Shown here piece by piece: positions 25,103 to 33,321 of a stretch of 64,000 nt of DNA. The notes under the pieces were generated by a model. It did no database searches. It was given only the letters and a program-made list of their open reading frames with translations, and was not told where the DNA came from. How positions within the stretch are numbered: position 1 is the first letter of the stretch; each line of letters begins with the position of its first letter. This stretch comes from Polyangiaceae bacterium. Lineage in GTDB: Bacteria > Myxococcota_A > Polyangia > Polyangiales > Polyangiaceae. The DNA lies in contig JAWKRG010000006.1 in the NCBI GenBank assembly GCA_041389725.1, forward strand, positions 558,001-622,000, written 5' to 3'. A program made the translations under genes and the position numbers.

Positions 25103-25674
25103 AGCCCGTCGAACGCAGCGAGATCCTCAGCCTGGGTGCCTACGAAGAGATCCGTGACAGGTTTCGAGCGCGGATCATCGCCGAGAAGAAGAATCGACGC
25201 CTGGCCGTCGGGGCAAACATGACGGCCCTGTTCGAGAACCACGACACCGTGCTCTACCAGATACAAGAGATGCTGCGGACGGAACGCATCACTTCCGAGA
25301 GCGGGATCGCCCACGAGATCGAGACCTACAACACCCTCGTCCCCGCGGCCGACGAGCTTTGCATGACGCTCTTGGTCGAGTATCCCGAGAAGAAAGAACG
25401 CGATCGCATGCTGGTGGAGCTCGCAGGCCTGGAGGAGACGGTGTACGTGTCGGTCGGGGGCACTCGCGTCCTTGGCGCGGCCGAGGCCCGAAGCGACGAC
25501 CACAGCCGCACCACCGCCGTGCACTACTTGAAGTTCGCCTTGGGGCGCGAGCTGACCCAGGCTCTGCAGCGGGGCGCGCCCGCCAGTGTTGGCGTCGATC
25601 ACCCGAAGTACCGGGTAGAGACTCCGCTGGGCAAGGAGACACGAGCCAGCCTCGTCGCCGATCTAACGGCCTGA
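25099..25674 (+). CDS. DUF3501 family protein
   Basis: A 191-residue soluble protein. The N-terminal RSEILSLGAYEEIRDRFRARII and NRRLAVGANMTALFENHDTVLYQIQEML are typical of DUF3501, as are ETYNTLVPAADEL and HYLKFAL. The family has no known function but is often next to rubrerythrin and a GlpC-like protein, as here. It overlaps the Fe-S gene (ATGA), so the two are translationally coupled. It ends in a convergent 26-base gap with the large lipoprotein gene on the minus strand. No metal motif or membrane segment is obvious. Confidence 0.88.
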   Translation: MKPVERSEILSLGAYEEIRDRFRARIIAEKKNRRLAVGANMTALFENHDTVLYQIQEMLRTERITSESGIAHEIETYNTLVPAADELCMTLLVEYPEKKERDRMLVELAGLEETVYVSVGGTRVLGAAEARSDDHSRTTAVHYLKFALGRELTQALQRGAPASVGVDHPKYRVETPLGKETRASLVADLTA

Positions 25675-25700
25675 GCTGCCTCCGAGGGCTGTGAGGGACC

Positions 25701-28700
25701 TCAGGGGAAGGGCGGGCCCATGATCTCGTTCAGCGGGCTCTTCGTGGCATCGATGGGCGTCGCCTTGCGTGCGTCACACATGGACGCCTCGCTGATGATG
25801 TCGGGCTTGACCGAGATGTCGAACTCCTTGCCCGTGACGGGACCGTGGCAGCCGCCACAGAAGTTGCTGAACACCTCGCGGCGGAAGGACAGCGTCAGCC
25901 ACTCGCCAGGGTAGAACTGAATCTCTTCCTGGTGGTGGTGCAGGGAGGGACTGTTTTCTCCCGCGAGCTGCTGCTCGAAGGCGAGCACGACGGGGAAGCC
26001 CGCCGGCGCCTGCACCTTCACGGAGCCGTCGGCCAAGAGCGGGACCGTGCCCACCTTCACGCGGCGAGCGTAGACCTTGCCGTACTTGTCCTCGACGATG
26101 TACGGGCTCGCGTCGTTCAGGCTCTTTTCCTTGTCGGGCGGCAGACTGGCCCAGGCCTCGAAGGACTTCATGTTGACGACGTCACGGCCCGAGCGCGTGC
26201 TCTGGAACAGCAGTGCGGCCAGCATCGGGAAGTCCACGATCGTCAGCTGGAAGCGATCCGTGCGCTTCTGATCGTCGTCCTTGTCATAGACCACGCCGTG
26301 GAACACCGAGTCGCCGCCCGGAGTGGTGCGGAACACACCGCGATCGATGCGACCGAAGACGGGCGCTGCCCAGATCTCGTCGGCGTTCGGATCCGCGAGG
26401 CCGGCCAGCGGGGTGCGCGCGCCAGTCGTCGCGTTGACGGTCACCACGTCGAAGTTGCCGCTGAAGCTCGACAGATCCACGACATTGGCGGCGTAGCTGA
26501 CCAGGATGTTGCCGTTCGGCAGCGCCGTCGGATTGCGGTAGGCACCTTGGGTGTTCTGGCCCACGCGACCCGTGGCCGCCTTGTCGAGAATGGTGAGGGA
26601 ATGCTGAAAGAACGGCGTCTTGGCGTAGTCCAGGGCGTCTGCGTTCACGGCGTAGTCCGCCGTGTCGCCGCTGACGTTGTCCTGACCCAAGGAGCGATTG
26701 ATGACCACGAGGGTGCCGCCGAGGTGCGCGGCGCCCCGGTCGCTGGCGATCCCGACGAAGTTCTCGTCCATCAGCTCACTGGTCTCGGTGAGCTGCAAAT
26801 GGCCGAAGTGCGCGCGTTGGCCATAGAGCGGGTGGTAGTCGCCGCCGTCGAGGTTCATGCGCCGCGCGGCAAGCTGATAGAAGCCCGGGACGCGCTTTTC
26901 TGCGGTCATGAGCAGCTGACCGTTGCGCTTGAAGGCGGGAAACAGCTCCTGGTTGGAGAGGAAGGTCAGCTGCCGGATCTTGCCGTTCTCGAGGGCGTAG
27001 ATGTTGGCATTGAGCTTCGCCGGATCCGCCGACGAGCGTTGGGGCCCCGGGAACAGGTGCCCTGGCAGGATGTTGCCGCGGCTCGAGGTGAAGACCAGCG
27101 TGCCATCGGGAGCGAAGACTGGATCGAAGTTGTGGATCAGCTCTCCCTTGGTGTCGATCGCCCCGCCAGCCGTGTCCGTGGGCGCGGCGTTGATCGTGGG
27201 CTCGGGCGCACAAGACGAGCCGTCAGCGTTCATCACGTAGACCCGATACGGCTCGGTCGCGGCGCTGCGCGCGCCGAACGCGATCTTCTTGCCGTCCCAG
27301 GACGGCATCGGACGGCGCACGTCGGCCGTGGCCTCGGTCAGCCCGCAGCCCGCTAGCAGGCTGCGATCGTTTCCGCTGGTGGTGACAGCGCCCGTGGCGT
27401 CCATGCTGGCGTCGATCATGCGCAGATCCGCGCCCGGCAAGTAGGTCTCCCAGTCCTGGGCGGATTCGGGCTGACTCACTGGCGGGCGACGCACATAGAC
27501 GATGCCCGAGAAAGGCGCCACTGTGGCCATGCGCTCGGCACGCTCCTTCTCGAGCCAAGCGACCATCACGCAATAGGGCTCCTGAGCGTCGAGGGGACCG
27601 GTCTCGGCAGCGACGAGGTCACACTGGGACGGATCCCCATCCACGCTCGACAAGAGTGGCCCGCCGCGATGCCGAATGCCGTTGCCCTGAGGCCCCGGCT
27701 TCAGGTTCTTGCGAATCAGGCGTCCCGCGTTGGGATCCGGTGACTCCAGGGTGACCCGCTTGAGCACATCCTCGTAGTTGTGGCGGGTGGACGCGATGCC
27801 GAAATGCCCGGCACTCGGCGAGCGCGGCCGGAAGTCGTTGAAAACCGGAGACGAGTGGCAACCGAGCAGCACGCAGCCACGCTTGACCAACATGGGCTGC
27901 ACGCGCTTGGCGAAGAACTCGAAGCCCGCGCCCGTCGGGATGTTGGTCGGGCCGCCCTTCGCGGTGGCCCAGGCCAGCACGGTCTTGTAGGTGGAGTCGC
28001 TGGTCGACGAGAGCACCCAGCCGCCGGGGTGGTAGACGCCTCCCGCAGCCGGATCCAGGGCGCGAACCAGGATTTCACTGAACTGGGGCGACTGCGCGAC
28101 GTAGTCACTCGACGAGAAGTAGTTCCACCGCTTCTGCTTGTCGGTCTTGCCGCACGAGAGCGGGAAGGAGCGCTCCACAGAGCCGTGGCAGTTGCCCGCC
28201 GCGCAGTTGTTCACGAGCCAAGGGTTGACCTGCTCGACGAACTGCTTGTAGTCGGCCGCCCCCGGATCGTTGTCGGGGTCGAATGCCGGGTCCACGCCCA
28301 CGCCGTCCGTGCATGGGTCCTTGGCGACCTCGGTGAGCTTCGGCTGTGCGTTGTTCTTGGTGGCGCCGCGTTCGAGCCAGCGGGTCAGCGTCTGGAAACT
28401 CACGGACGTCACGTCCATGAGCGAACCGCCGACGTGAGGAATGTCCGTCTGGATGGTCTCTTCAGTGCCGTCGTAGTGGGTGATCTTCACGCCTTGGGGT
28501 GGAACCACCTTCGCGAGGATCGCCGGCATGCCGTAGGGGCCGTAGTTTTCGAGCAAGTCCCGACGCTTGGTGACCATCTCATAGCTGGTGGTGTCGAGAT
28601 TGCCGAGCGCGTTTCCGCGGGAGTCGGACACTACGTGGCAACTGGACCCGGTTGGGCTGGTCACGCACGCCCCCTGCAGGATCGGGCCGATCTTGCGATC

Positions 28701-28805
28701 GTAGTAGCTGCCGCCCGCCTCTACCTCTTTCTGACTACAGCTGGTGAAGCCCGCCGCGGCCGCCACGACGGTCACCATCCCCAACACATTCCGAGCGCTG
28801 CGCAT
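25701..28805 (-). CDS. Large lipoprotein with haem-like CxxCH motifs and beta-propeller (HzsA-like)
   Basis: A 1034-residue protein with ATG 28805, chosen because it places a signal peptide directly before the lipobox (AAAGFTSC); a GTG 16 codons earlier is possible. It contains several Cys-His segments: SCHVVSD, CAAGNCHG, CVLLGCHSS, CGGCHGP. Only the last is a strict C-x2-CH; the others are wider, so covalent haem binding is likely at one site and uncertain at the others. The middle (about 460-750) has TolB/PD40-like blades (PSWDGKKIAFGARS, FDPVFAPDGTLVFTSSR). This arrangement resembles proteins annotated with the hydrazine synthase alpha-subunit middle domain, but no hydrazine chemistry is implied. 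Next upstream is a VWA lipoprotein. Confidence 0.7.
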   Translation of the reverse strand: MRSARNVLGMVTVVAAAAGFTSCSQKEVEAGGSYYDRKIGPILQGACVTSPTGSSCHVVSDSRGNALGNLDTTSYEMVTKRRDLLENYGPYGMPAILAKVVPPQGVKITHYDGTEETIQTDIPHVGGSLMDVTSVSFQTLTRWLERGATKNNAQPKLTEVAKDPCTDGVGVDPAFDPDNDPGAADYKQFVEQVNPWLVNNCAAGNCHGSVERSFPLSCGKTDKQKRWNYFSSSDYVAQSPQFSEILVRALDPAAGGVYHPGGWVLSSTSDSTYKTVLAWATAKGGPTNIPTGAGFEFFAKRVQPMLVKRGCVLLGCHSSPVFNDFRPRSPSAGHFGIASTRHNYEDVLKRVTLESPDPNAGRLIRKNLKPGPQGNGIRHRGGPLLSSVDGDPSQCDLVAAETGPLDAQEPYCVMVAWLEKERAERMATVAPFSGIVYVRRPPVSQPESAQDWETYLPGADLRMIDASMDATGAVTTSGNDRSLLAGCGLTEATADVRRPMPSWDGKKIAFGARSAATEPYRVYVMNADGSSCAPEPTINAAPTDTAGGAIDTKGELIHNFDPVFAPDGTLVFTSSRGNILPGHLFPGPQRSSADPAKLNANIYALENGKIRQLTFLSNQELFPAFKRNGQLLMTAEKRVPGFYQLAARRMNLDGGDYHPLYGQRAHFGHLQLTETSELMDENFVGIASDRGAAHLGGTLVVINRSLGQDNVSGDTADYAVNADALDYAKTPFFQHSLTILDKAATGRVGQNTQGAYRNPTALPNGNILVSYAANVVDLSSFSGNFDVVTVNATTGARTPLAGLADPNADEIWAAPVFGRIDRGVFRTTPGGDSVFHGVVYDKDDDQKRTDRFQLTIVDFPMLAALLFQSTRSGRDVVNMKSFEAWASLPPDKEKSLNDASPYIVEDKYGKVYARRVKVGTVPLLADGSVKVQAPAGFPVVLAFEQQLAGENSPSLHHHQEEIQFYPGEWLTLSFRREVFSNFCGGCHGPVTGKEFDISVKPDIISEASMCDARKATPIDATKSPLNEIMGPPFP

Positions 28806-28935
28806 GGCGACATGATGACGCGCAAGTCGGGCCGCGACCTTGATTTTCGTCACCCGACCCCCTCAGAAGCTCAGTGTCGGATGTACACGCACATTGGCAC
28901 CTTCCTGGGATCTCTACAGGAAAGCGGGTGAAACA

Positions 28936-30147
28936 CTACTTTGGGATCTCGACAGTGGCGCAGCCCAACTCGATGCGCACCTCGCCCTTGGTGCCCTCGA
29001 TCTTGCTGCACGAGGTCGGACACAGCTCGACCTCCTGGGGATTCTGCGGGTTCGGATAGTACCAACCCCCCAGCGTCGGATCGCAACCCGCAGCGTTGGG
29101 CACCTTGTAGATGAGCTCAGGCGAGCCCGCGGAGGGCGTGTACCAGACGTTCACCTGATTCGGGTTGATCGTTTCGCCCGCGGGCGGCGGAGGCATCTTG
29201 AAGGTGCAACCGAGGGCCTGACCCTGGATGGCTTGGATCGCCGCCAGGAACTCAGCGCCCGCCTTGGCGGGATCCACGATCAGTGCCTTGGTGGTGCCAC
29301 CAGCCGCTGCGATCTGATCCAGCCCGGAGGTATTCACACCGGAGTTGTTGATGCCGATGACGAAGGTAGAGACGGGCGGCGACGACGCAGCGGCAGCCTT
29401 TGCCACCGCGGACACCGACGCGATGTCGCTGTTGCAGTCGTTGGGGTTGCCATCCGTGGCCAGCACGATGATCACCTTGCGTGTCGGATTCTGCGCTGCG
29501 TAGGACGTGACGGCTTGCCCCGCCGCCTTCATTGCTGGCGTCGTGGGTGTGCCACCGCCAGGCGACGTGCCGTTCAGCGCCGCCGTGACCTTGGGCGCCA
29601 CGCCGGGCAATTGTTCGATGAAGACTGAAGGCGGCAGGTAGTCGCTCGGTAGGCAGCCTTCGTCGCCACCGGGCACGCAGAAGCCCGCGAAGTCGATGCA
29701 CCCCGAAGCACACGGCGGCACGCCGAAGCAATTGGAACCCGAACTCTGCCCGGGTGGGAAGAACTGCAAGCCCACACCGATACCCGCCGTCGTCGGCGAC
29801 TGTATGAAGGTGAGGAAGGCCTGCTTGGTCGCTTCCCACAAGGTACCGCTGGCCGTTTGGGTGGACATCGACCCGGAGCGATCGAACACGATGTACATGT
29901 CCAGAGGCAGGCGTTCTCCGTTGTACACCTGCGTGGCGCACGCCGCGTCGCCCAGACTGCCGCCATTGCCACCATTCCCACCGCCGTCGGTGATGATGAT
30001 GCCGCCGCCGTTGCCGCCGTTGCCGCCGTTGCCGCCCTTCGCCCCCGTACCTGAGCTGGCGCCGCCGCCAACGCTCGATCCGTCATCGGAACCTGCACTG
30101 CAAGCCACCAGCACACCGACGCCCAACAGCAAGTACGGCCACCGCAT
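28936..30147 (-). CDS. VWA-domain lipoprotein with Gly/Asn linker
   Basis: A 403-residue protein with a lipobox LVAC (Cys16), a linker of Gly-Asn-Gly repeats (about 40-65), then a von Willebrand A domain with the MIDAS DRSGSM, TTPAMKAAG and VLATDGNPNDC, so metal binding looks intact. A C-terminal domain with conserved cysteines follows (CTFKMPPPPAGE; CPTSCSKIEG). Similar secreted VWA lipoproteins are abundant in myxobacteria; ligands are unknown. The frame is open to 31272, but the extra part only mirrors the DUF72 gene on the same strand. ATG 30147 starts the signal peptide; ATG 30174 is a second option. It precedes the large haem-motif lipoprotein by 130 bases. Confidence 0.82.
   Translation of the reverse strand: MRWPYLLLGVGVLVACSAGSDDGSSVGGGASSGTGAKGGNGGNGGNGGGIIITDGGGNGGNGGSLGDAACATQVYNGERLPLDMYIVFDRSGSMSTQTASGTLWEATKQAFLTFIQSPTTAGIGVGLQFFPPGQSSGSNCFGVPPCASGCIDFAGFCVPGGDEGCLPSDYLPPSVFIEQLPGVAPKVTAALNGTSPGGGTPTTPAMKAAGQAVTSYAAQNPTRKVIIVLATDGNPNDCNSDIASVSAVAKAAAASSPPVSTFVIGINNSGVNTSGLDQIAAAGGTTKALIVDPAKAGAEFLAAIQAIQGQALGCTFKMPPPPAGETINPNQVNVWYTPSAGSPELIYKVPNAAGCDPTLGGWYYPNPQNPQEVELCPTSCSKIEGTKGEVRIELGCATVEIPK
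30004..30036 (-). repeat. 9-bp tandem repeat encoding Gly-Asn-Gly linker
   Basis: GCCGCCGTT is repeated three times plus a partial unit (plus strand), encoding the Asn-Gly-Gly run of the VWA lipoprotein linker. Such perfect in-frame repeats can change copy number without a frameshift, so linker length may vary between strains. Confidence 0.65.
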
Positions 30148-30206
30148 GGCGAAATCGTGAACGAAACGCGGCATCGAGTCAAAGCTTGAACCGCGCCGGC
30201 GCATGC

Positions 30207-31238
30207 TCAGGCGGTCGCGGGGCCCGCAGTGGGATCCGAACCCGCCGTCAGCAGCACCGATAGCCCTTTGGCGCCCAAGACTGCGTAGTTCCTGACGCAG
30301 TTGTTGAACACGGCGTGAACGCGCTTGGCTTCTCGAGCCAGTCGCTGGACAGGTTCTACCCAAGTCCTGAGCTCTGCCGACGAGTACAAATAGTCGAAGC
30401 GTTCGTGCACACTCGCCCCCCGGCGGTTCCAGCCGGCCAGGTTGTGACCGTGAAAGCGGACCACGGCTAGCTCCGGGTGGGTCACGAAGACGGCGCCGGG
30501 CAATCCGCCCACGCGCGCTGGTGGCTCGTCCACGCAAACATAGCTCAGGCGGTGTTCGGTCAGCAGGCGCGTGACCCGCTCGCGCCGCTCGGGCTCGAGC
30601 CAGCTCTTGTGGCGAAACTCGACGGCGAAGGGCACCTCGGGCCAGCGCTCGCGCAGCGCCTGCACCGCGCGCGCGTTGCCCCGGGTCGCGCTGAACCAGG
30701 GTGGGAACTGCGCCAGCACGCAGCCCAGCTTGCCTGCGTCGCGCAAGGGCTCGAGCAACGCGAAGAAGCGCGCTTCCATTTCTCGCGCTAGTTCGCCGGG
30801 CAAGTCCCGAGGATAGATCCGCGGTTTGTCGCTGTGTGCGCGGAGCGCTTCGCGCAGATCCTTGGGTAGCCGCGTGACGTCCACGGGATGCCCGGTGACC
30901 ACGGGGTGCGCCTTCACGTCGAACACGAACTCCGCTGGCGTCCACTCTGCCCAGCGTCGAGCGGTCTCCACGGGAAGGAGCGAGTAGTAGGTCGCGTCTA
31001 CCTCGACCAAGGAGAAATGCTCGGCGTAGAAGCCGAGGCGCTCTTCGGCGCTCTGGCTCACCTTCGGATAGAAGCTGCCGCTCTTCACCAAGGTGGGATC
31101 CGTCCAACCTGCGGTGCCAAACCACACCGCGCCTGCGCGTGCCGGCAAGCGGGCCTGGTCCGCCAGCGCCGTGGCGTCGGCCAGTCGGGCCGGGTCGGGC
31201 TCGGGAATGACCAGGGAACGATCTGCGCGTGCGCCCAT
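30207..31238 (-). CDS. DUF72 (YecE-like) protein
   Basis: A 343-residue TIM-barrel-like protein. WFGTAGWTDPT near residue 40, VEVDATYYSLL, PAEFVFDVKAHPVVTGH, and YVCVDEPPARVGG are DUF72 hallmarks. The function of DUF72 is unknown. ATG 31238 lies 5 bases after the stop of the upstream DUF72 gene; a TTG at 31247 would overlap it. The two are diverged paralogues; this copy has an N-terminal extension of about 38 residues. The pair is followed by a VWA lipoprotein and preceded by an ACAD10/11-type kinase on the same strand. Confidence 0.88.
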   Translation of the reverse strand: MGARADRSLVIPEPDPARLADATALADQARLPARAGAVWFGTAGWTDPTLVKSGSFYPKVSQSAEERLGFYAEHFSLVEVDATYYSLLPVETARRWAEWTPAEFVFDVKAHPVVTGHPVDVTRLPKDLREALRAHSDKPRIYPRDLPGELAREMEARFFALLEPLRDAGKLGCVLAQFPPWFSATRGNARAVQALRERWPEVPFAVEFRHKSWLEPERRERVTRLLTEHRLSYVCVDEPPARVGGLPGAVFVTHPELAVVRFHGHNLAGWNRRGASVHERFDYLYSSAELRTWVEPVQRLAREAKRVHAVFNNCVRNYAVLGAKGLSVLLTAGSDPTAGPATA

Positions 31239-31243
31239 GCCCT

Positions 31244-32209
31244 TCAAGCCTCGGCGACGAGTTGCTCGGCAAGCCCTCGCACCGTCAGCGGGCTCGAGCC
31301 CTCGGCCTTGTTGTTGACGATCACCAGCAGAGTCTTGCCCAGCAGCGCGCAGGCCTCGCTCAGCTTGACGATGTCCGCTCGCATATCCGCCTGGGGCTTC
31401 ACGATGCGATCGAAGGGAGCGAAGGCAGCCTTGGTCTCGGCGTAGCGCTGTCCCGGCGGGATCAGCAGGCGTGCGACGACGATGGGGGCGCTGAGCACCC
31501 CCGGCGCTCGCAGCTGCTCGCCGATCGTCGGCATGCGTTCCCAGAAATTCAGCACGTGTCCTACCCCTAGCTCACCCAAGGCGTCCAAGTAGCGGTGGGT
31601 GAAGAGCTCGCGATTGCGCAGCTCCACGGCGTAGGAGAGATCTCGCGGCAAGCTCGAGAAGAACTCGCGCAGCTCATCGACGAAGCCGTGAGGCGACGGC
31701 AGCTCGCCGCGTCTCAGGGGCATGAACTCGAAGACCACGACTCCCACGTGCGCGGCGAAATGCTCCTTGAGCGGCAGTATCACTTCGCGACGCGCGACTT
31801 CCACGTCCAGATAGCGAGGATTGGGCTCGCGGCTACGGGGATGGACCCGCTGCGTGAGCTCGCTCCAGGCTTTGACGACGCAGGGGAAATCCACCGGCAG
31901 TTGGGCGCGATAGCGCTCGAGGGTCGCCACGTCCAAGGGCGCGTAGTAGCTGCGGTCGATCCCGACCGTCGAGAACAGGGGATGAGCCGCGTACTCTTCC
32001 AAGCCACGCTCCGCGAGGTCGCGCTCCGTGGGGGTGCCCGCGTAGACCAGCCCCGCCCACCCGGGAAAGCTCCAACTGCTGGTGCCGAAGCGCACGTGCG
32101 CTGGAACCTTCGCCATCAGCGCGCGATCCGCCTCCAACCGGAGCGCATCCAGAGCTGGGGGTGGAGCGGGCGGCCCTGCGAACAAATCCAGCTGCTGACC
32201 TCGGGTCAC
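31244..32209 (-). CDS. DUF72 (YecE-like) protein
   Basis: A 321-residue DUF72 protein of usual length. Signatures are RFGTSSWSFPGWAGLVY near residue 41, STVGIDRSYYAPL, DFPCVVKAWSELTQRVHP, GVVVFEFMPL and LLVIVNNKAEG near the C-terminus. The conserved acidic and aromatic residues line the predicted barrel pocket, but no activity is known for the family. Its ATG overlaps the stop of the upstream kinase gene (ATGA) and the second DUF72 gene follows 5 bases later, which indicates one transcript. Sequence outside the motifs differs strongly from its neighbour, so the pair is old. Confidence 0.88.
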   Translation of the reverse strand: MTRGQQLDLFAGPPAPPPALDALRLEADRALMAKVPAHVRFGTSSWSFPGWAGLVYAGTPTERDLAERGLEEYAAHPLFSTVGIDRSYYAPLDVATLERYRAQLPVDFPCVVKAWSELTQRVHPRSREPNPRYLDVEVARREVILPLKEHFAAHVGVVVFEFMPLRRGELPSPHGFVDELREFFSSLPRDLSYAVELRNRELFTHRYLDALGELGVGHVLNFWERMPTIGEQLRAPGVLSAPIVVARLLIPPGQRYAETKAAFAPFDRIVKPQADMRADIVKLSEACALLGKTLLVIVNNKAEGSSPLTVRGLAEQLVAEA

Positions 32210-33288
32210 GCCACTCCCACGCGTCCACTCTCGATCGCTTCCACGCCGCGAGCCGCGAGCACGCGAACGCCGTGGATCAACACCGCGAAGCGCGGGTCCT
32301 TTGTCAGGCCCTTTGCGTAGCGGTAGTAGATCTGCTGCAGCACCACCGCGGTCTTGAACAGTCCGAAGGCGTAGTAAAAGACCGCTGACCCCAGGTCGCG
32401 ACCACTCTCCGCGGCGTAGAGTTCGACGATTTCTTGACGGGTGAGGCTACCGGGCAAATGCGTCGGGCCCCAGCGCGTGAGCTGGAACTCGTCGCTATCC
32501 CCTGCTTCCACCCAGTAGCTCAAGGTCGTGCCCAGATCCATCAACGGGTCACCGACCGTGCTCATCTCCCAATCTAACACGCCGACGATCCGCGTCGGCT
32601 CATCCGGGTCGAGCACGACGTTGTCGAGCTTGTAGTCGTTGTGGATCAGCCCGGCCCCGCTCTCGCTGGGGCGACTCGACTCGAGCCACTCGGCGAGACG
32701 CGGCACGGCCGGAATGTCGTCGGTCTTGGCGTCGTGATAGCGCCGAGTCCAGCCACGCACTTGGCGCTCGACATAGCCCTCGGGTTTGCCGAGGTCCCCG
32801 AGACCGATGGCGCGGTAGTCGAGGGCGTGCAGACGCGCGAGCTCGCGCACGAGGTTCTGATGGAGCTTTCGAACTTCCGCTTCGGAAAGCGTGAGCCCTA
32901 CCGGCAAGTCCTTGCGCAGAATGATGCCGCGCAAGCGCCGCATCACGTAGAACTCCGCGCCCAAGACGCTGGCATCGCTGCAATGAAGCAAAGGCTCCGG
33001 CGCGAGCGGGTAGACGCGGGAGAGCTTGTCGAGAACGCGAAACTCGCGGCCCATGTCGTGGGCGCTCTTGACCTTGCTGCCAAAGGGCGGGCGCCGCAGC
33101 ACGTACTCACGCCCCGCTGCGCGCACCAAGTAGGTCAAGTTCGAGTGACCACTGTGGAACTGCTCGACGGCGACTTCCGCATCCTTGGGGATCTCCGCCA
33201 GCTGATCGCGCAGGTAGGCGCACAACGGCTCGAGTTCCAGTTCTTCTCCGGACCGGACGCCACCGGCGCCATCGACGTGCTCACTCAT
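32206..33288 (-). CDS. ACAD10/11-type phosphotransferase (putative hydroxyacyl-CoA kinase)
   Basis: A 360-residue APH-fold kinase. FHSGHSNLTYLV, EYVLRRPPFGSKVKSAHDM and REFRVLDKL match the N-terminal kinase domain of ACAD10/11 and LvaA-type proteins. The catalytic loop is LIHNDYKLDNVVLD (about 215-225) and the metal motif VLDWEMSTVGDPLMDLG. LvaA phosphorylates 4-hydroxyvaleryl-CoA in levulinate breakdown. The protein lacks the dehydrogenase half found fused in vertebrates; a matching dehydrogenase is encoded separately at 38356-39573. It overlaps DUF72 by ATGA and is 33 bases from gpmI. Aminoglycoside phosphorylation is unlikely. The actual substrate is unproven. Confidence 0.85.
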   Translation of the reverse strand: MSEHVDGAGGVRSGEELELEPLCAYLRDQLAEIPKDAEVAVEQFHSGHSNLTYLVRAAGREYVLRRPPFGSKVKSAHDMGREFRVLDKLSRVYPLAPEPLLHCSDASVLGAEFYVMRRLRGIILRKDLPVGLTLSEAEVRKLHQNLVRELARLHALDYRAIGLGDLGKPEGYVERQVRGWTRRYHDAKTDDIPAVPRLAEWLESSRPSESGAGLIHNDYKLDNVVLDPDEPTRIVGVLDWEMSTVGDPLMDLGTTLSYWVEAGDSDEFQLTRWGPTHLPGSLTRQEIVELYAAESGRDLGSAVFYYAFGLFKTAVVLQQIYYRYAKGLTKDPRFAVLIHGVRVLAARGVEAIESGRVGVA

Positions 33289-33321
33289 CGCGGCCCAGGT
33301 TGGCCGCGCTCGGACGAGGGG

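Noticed and set aside
28936..31272. 778-residue open frame as one protein
   Set aside because: The N-terminal part overlaps a well-supported DUF72 gene on the same strand and reads as low-complexity shadow; the lipoprotein signal peptide begins at 30147.
32206..33288. Aminoglycoside phosphotransferase (resistance)
   Set aside because: Motifs match the ACAD10/11-LvaA branch, not resistance enzymes.
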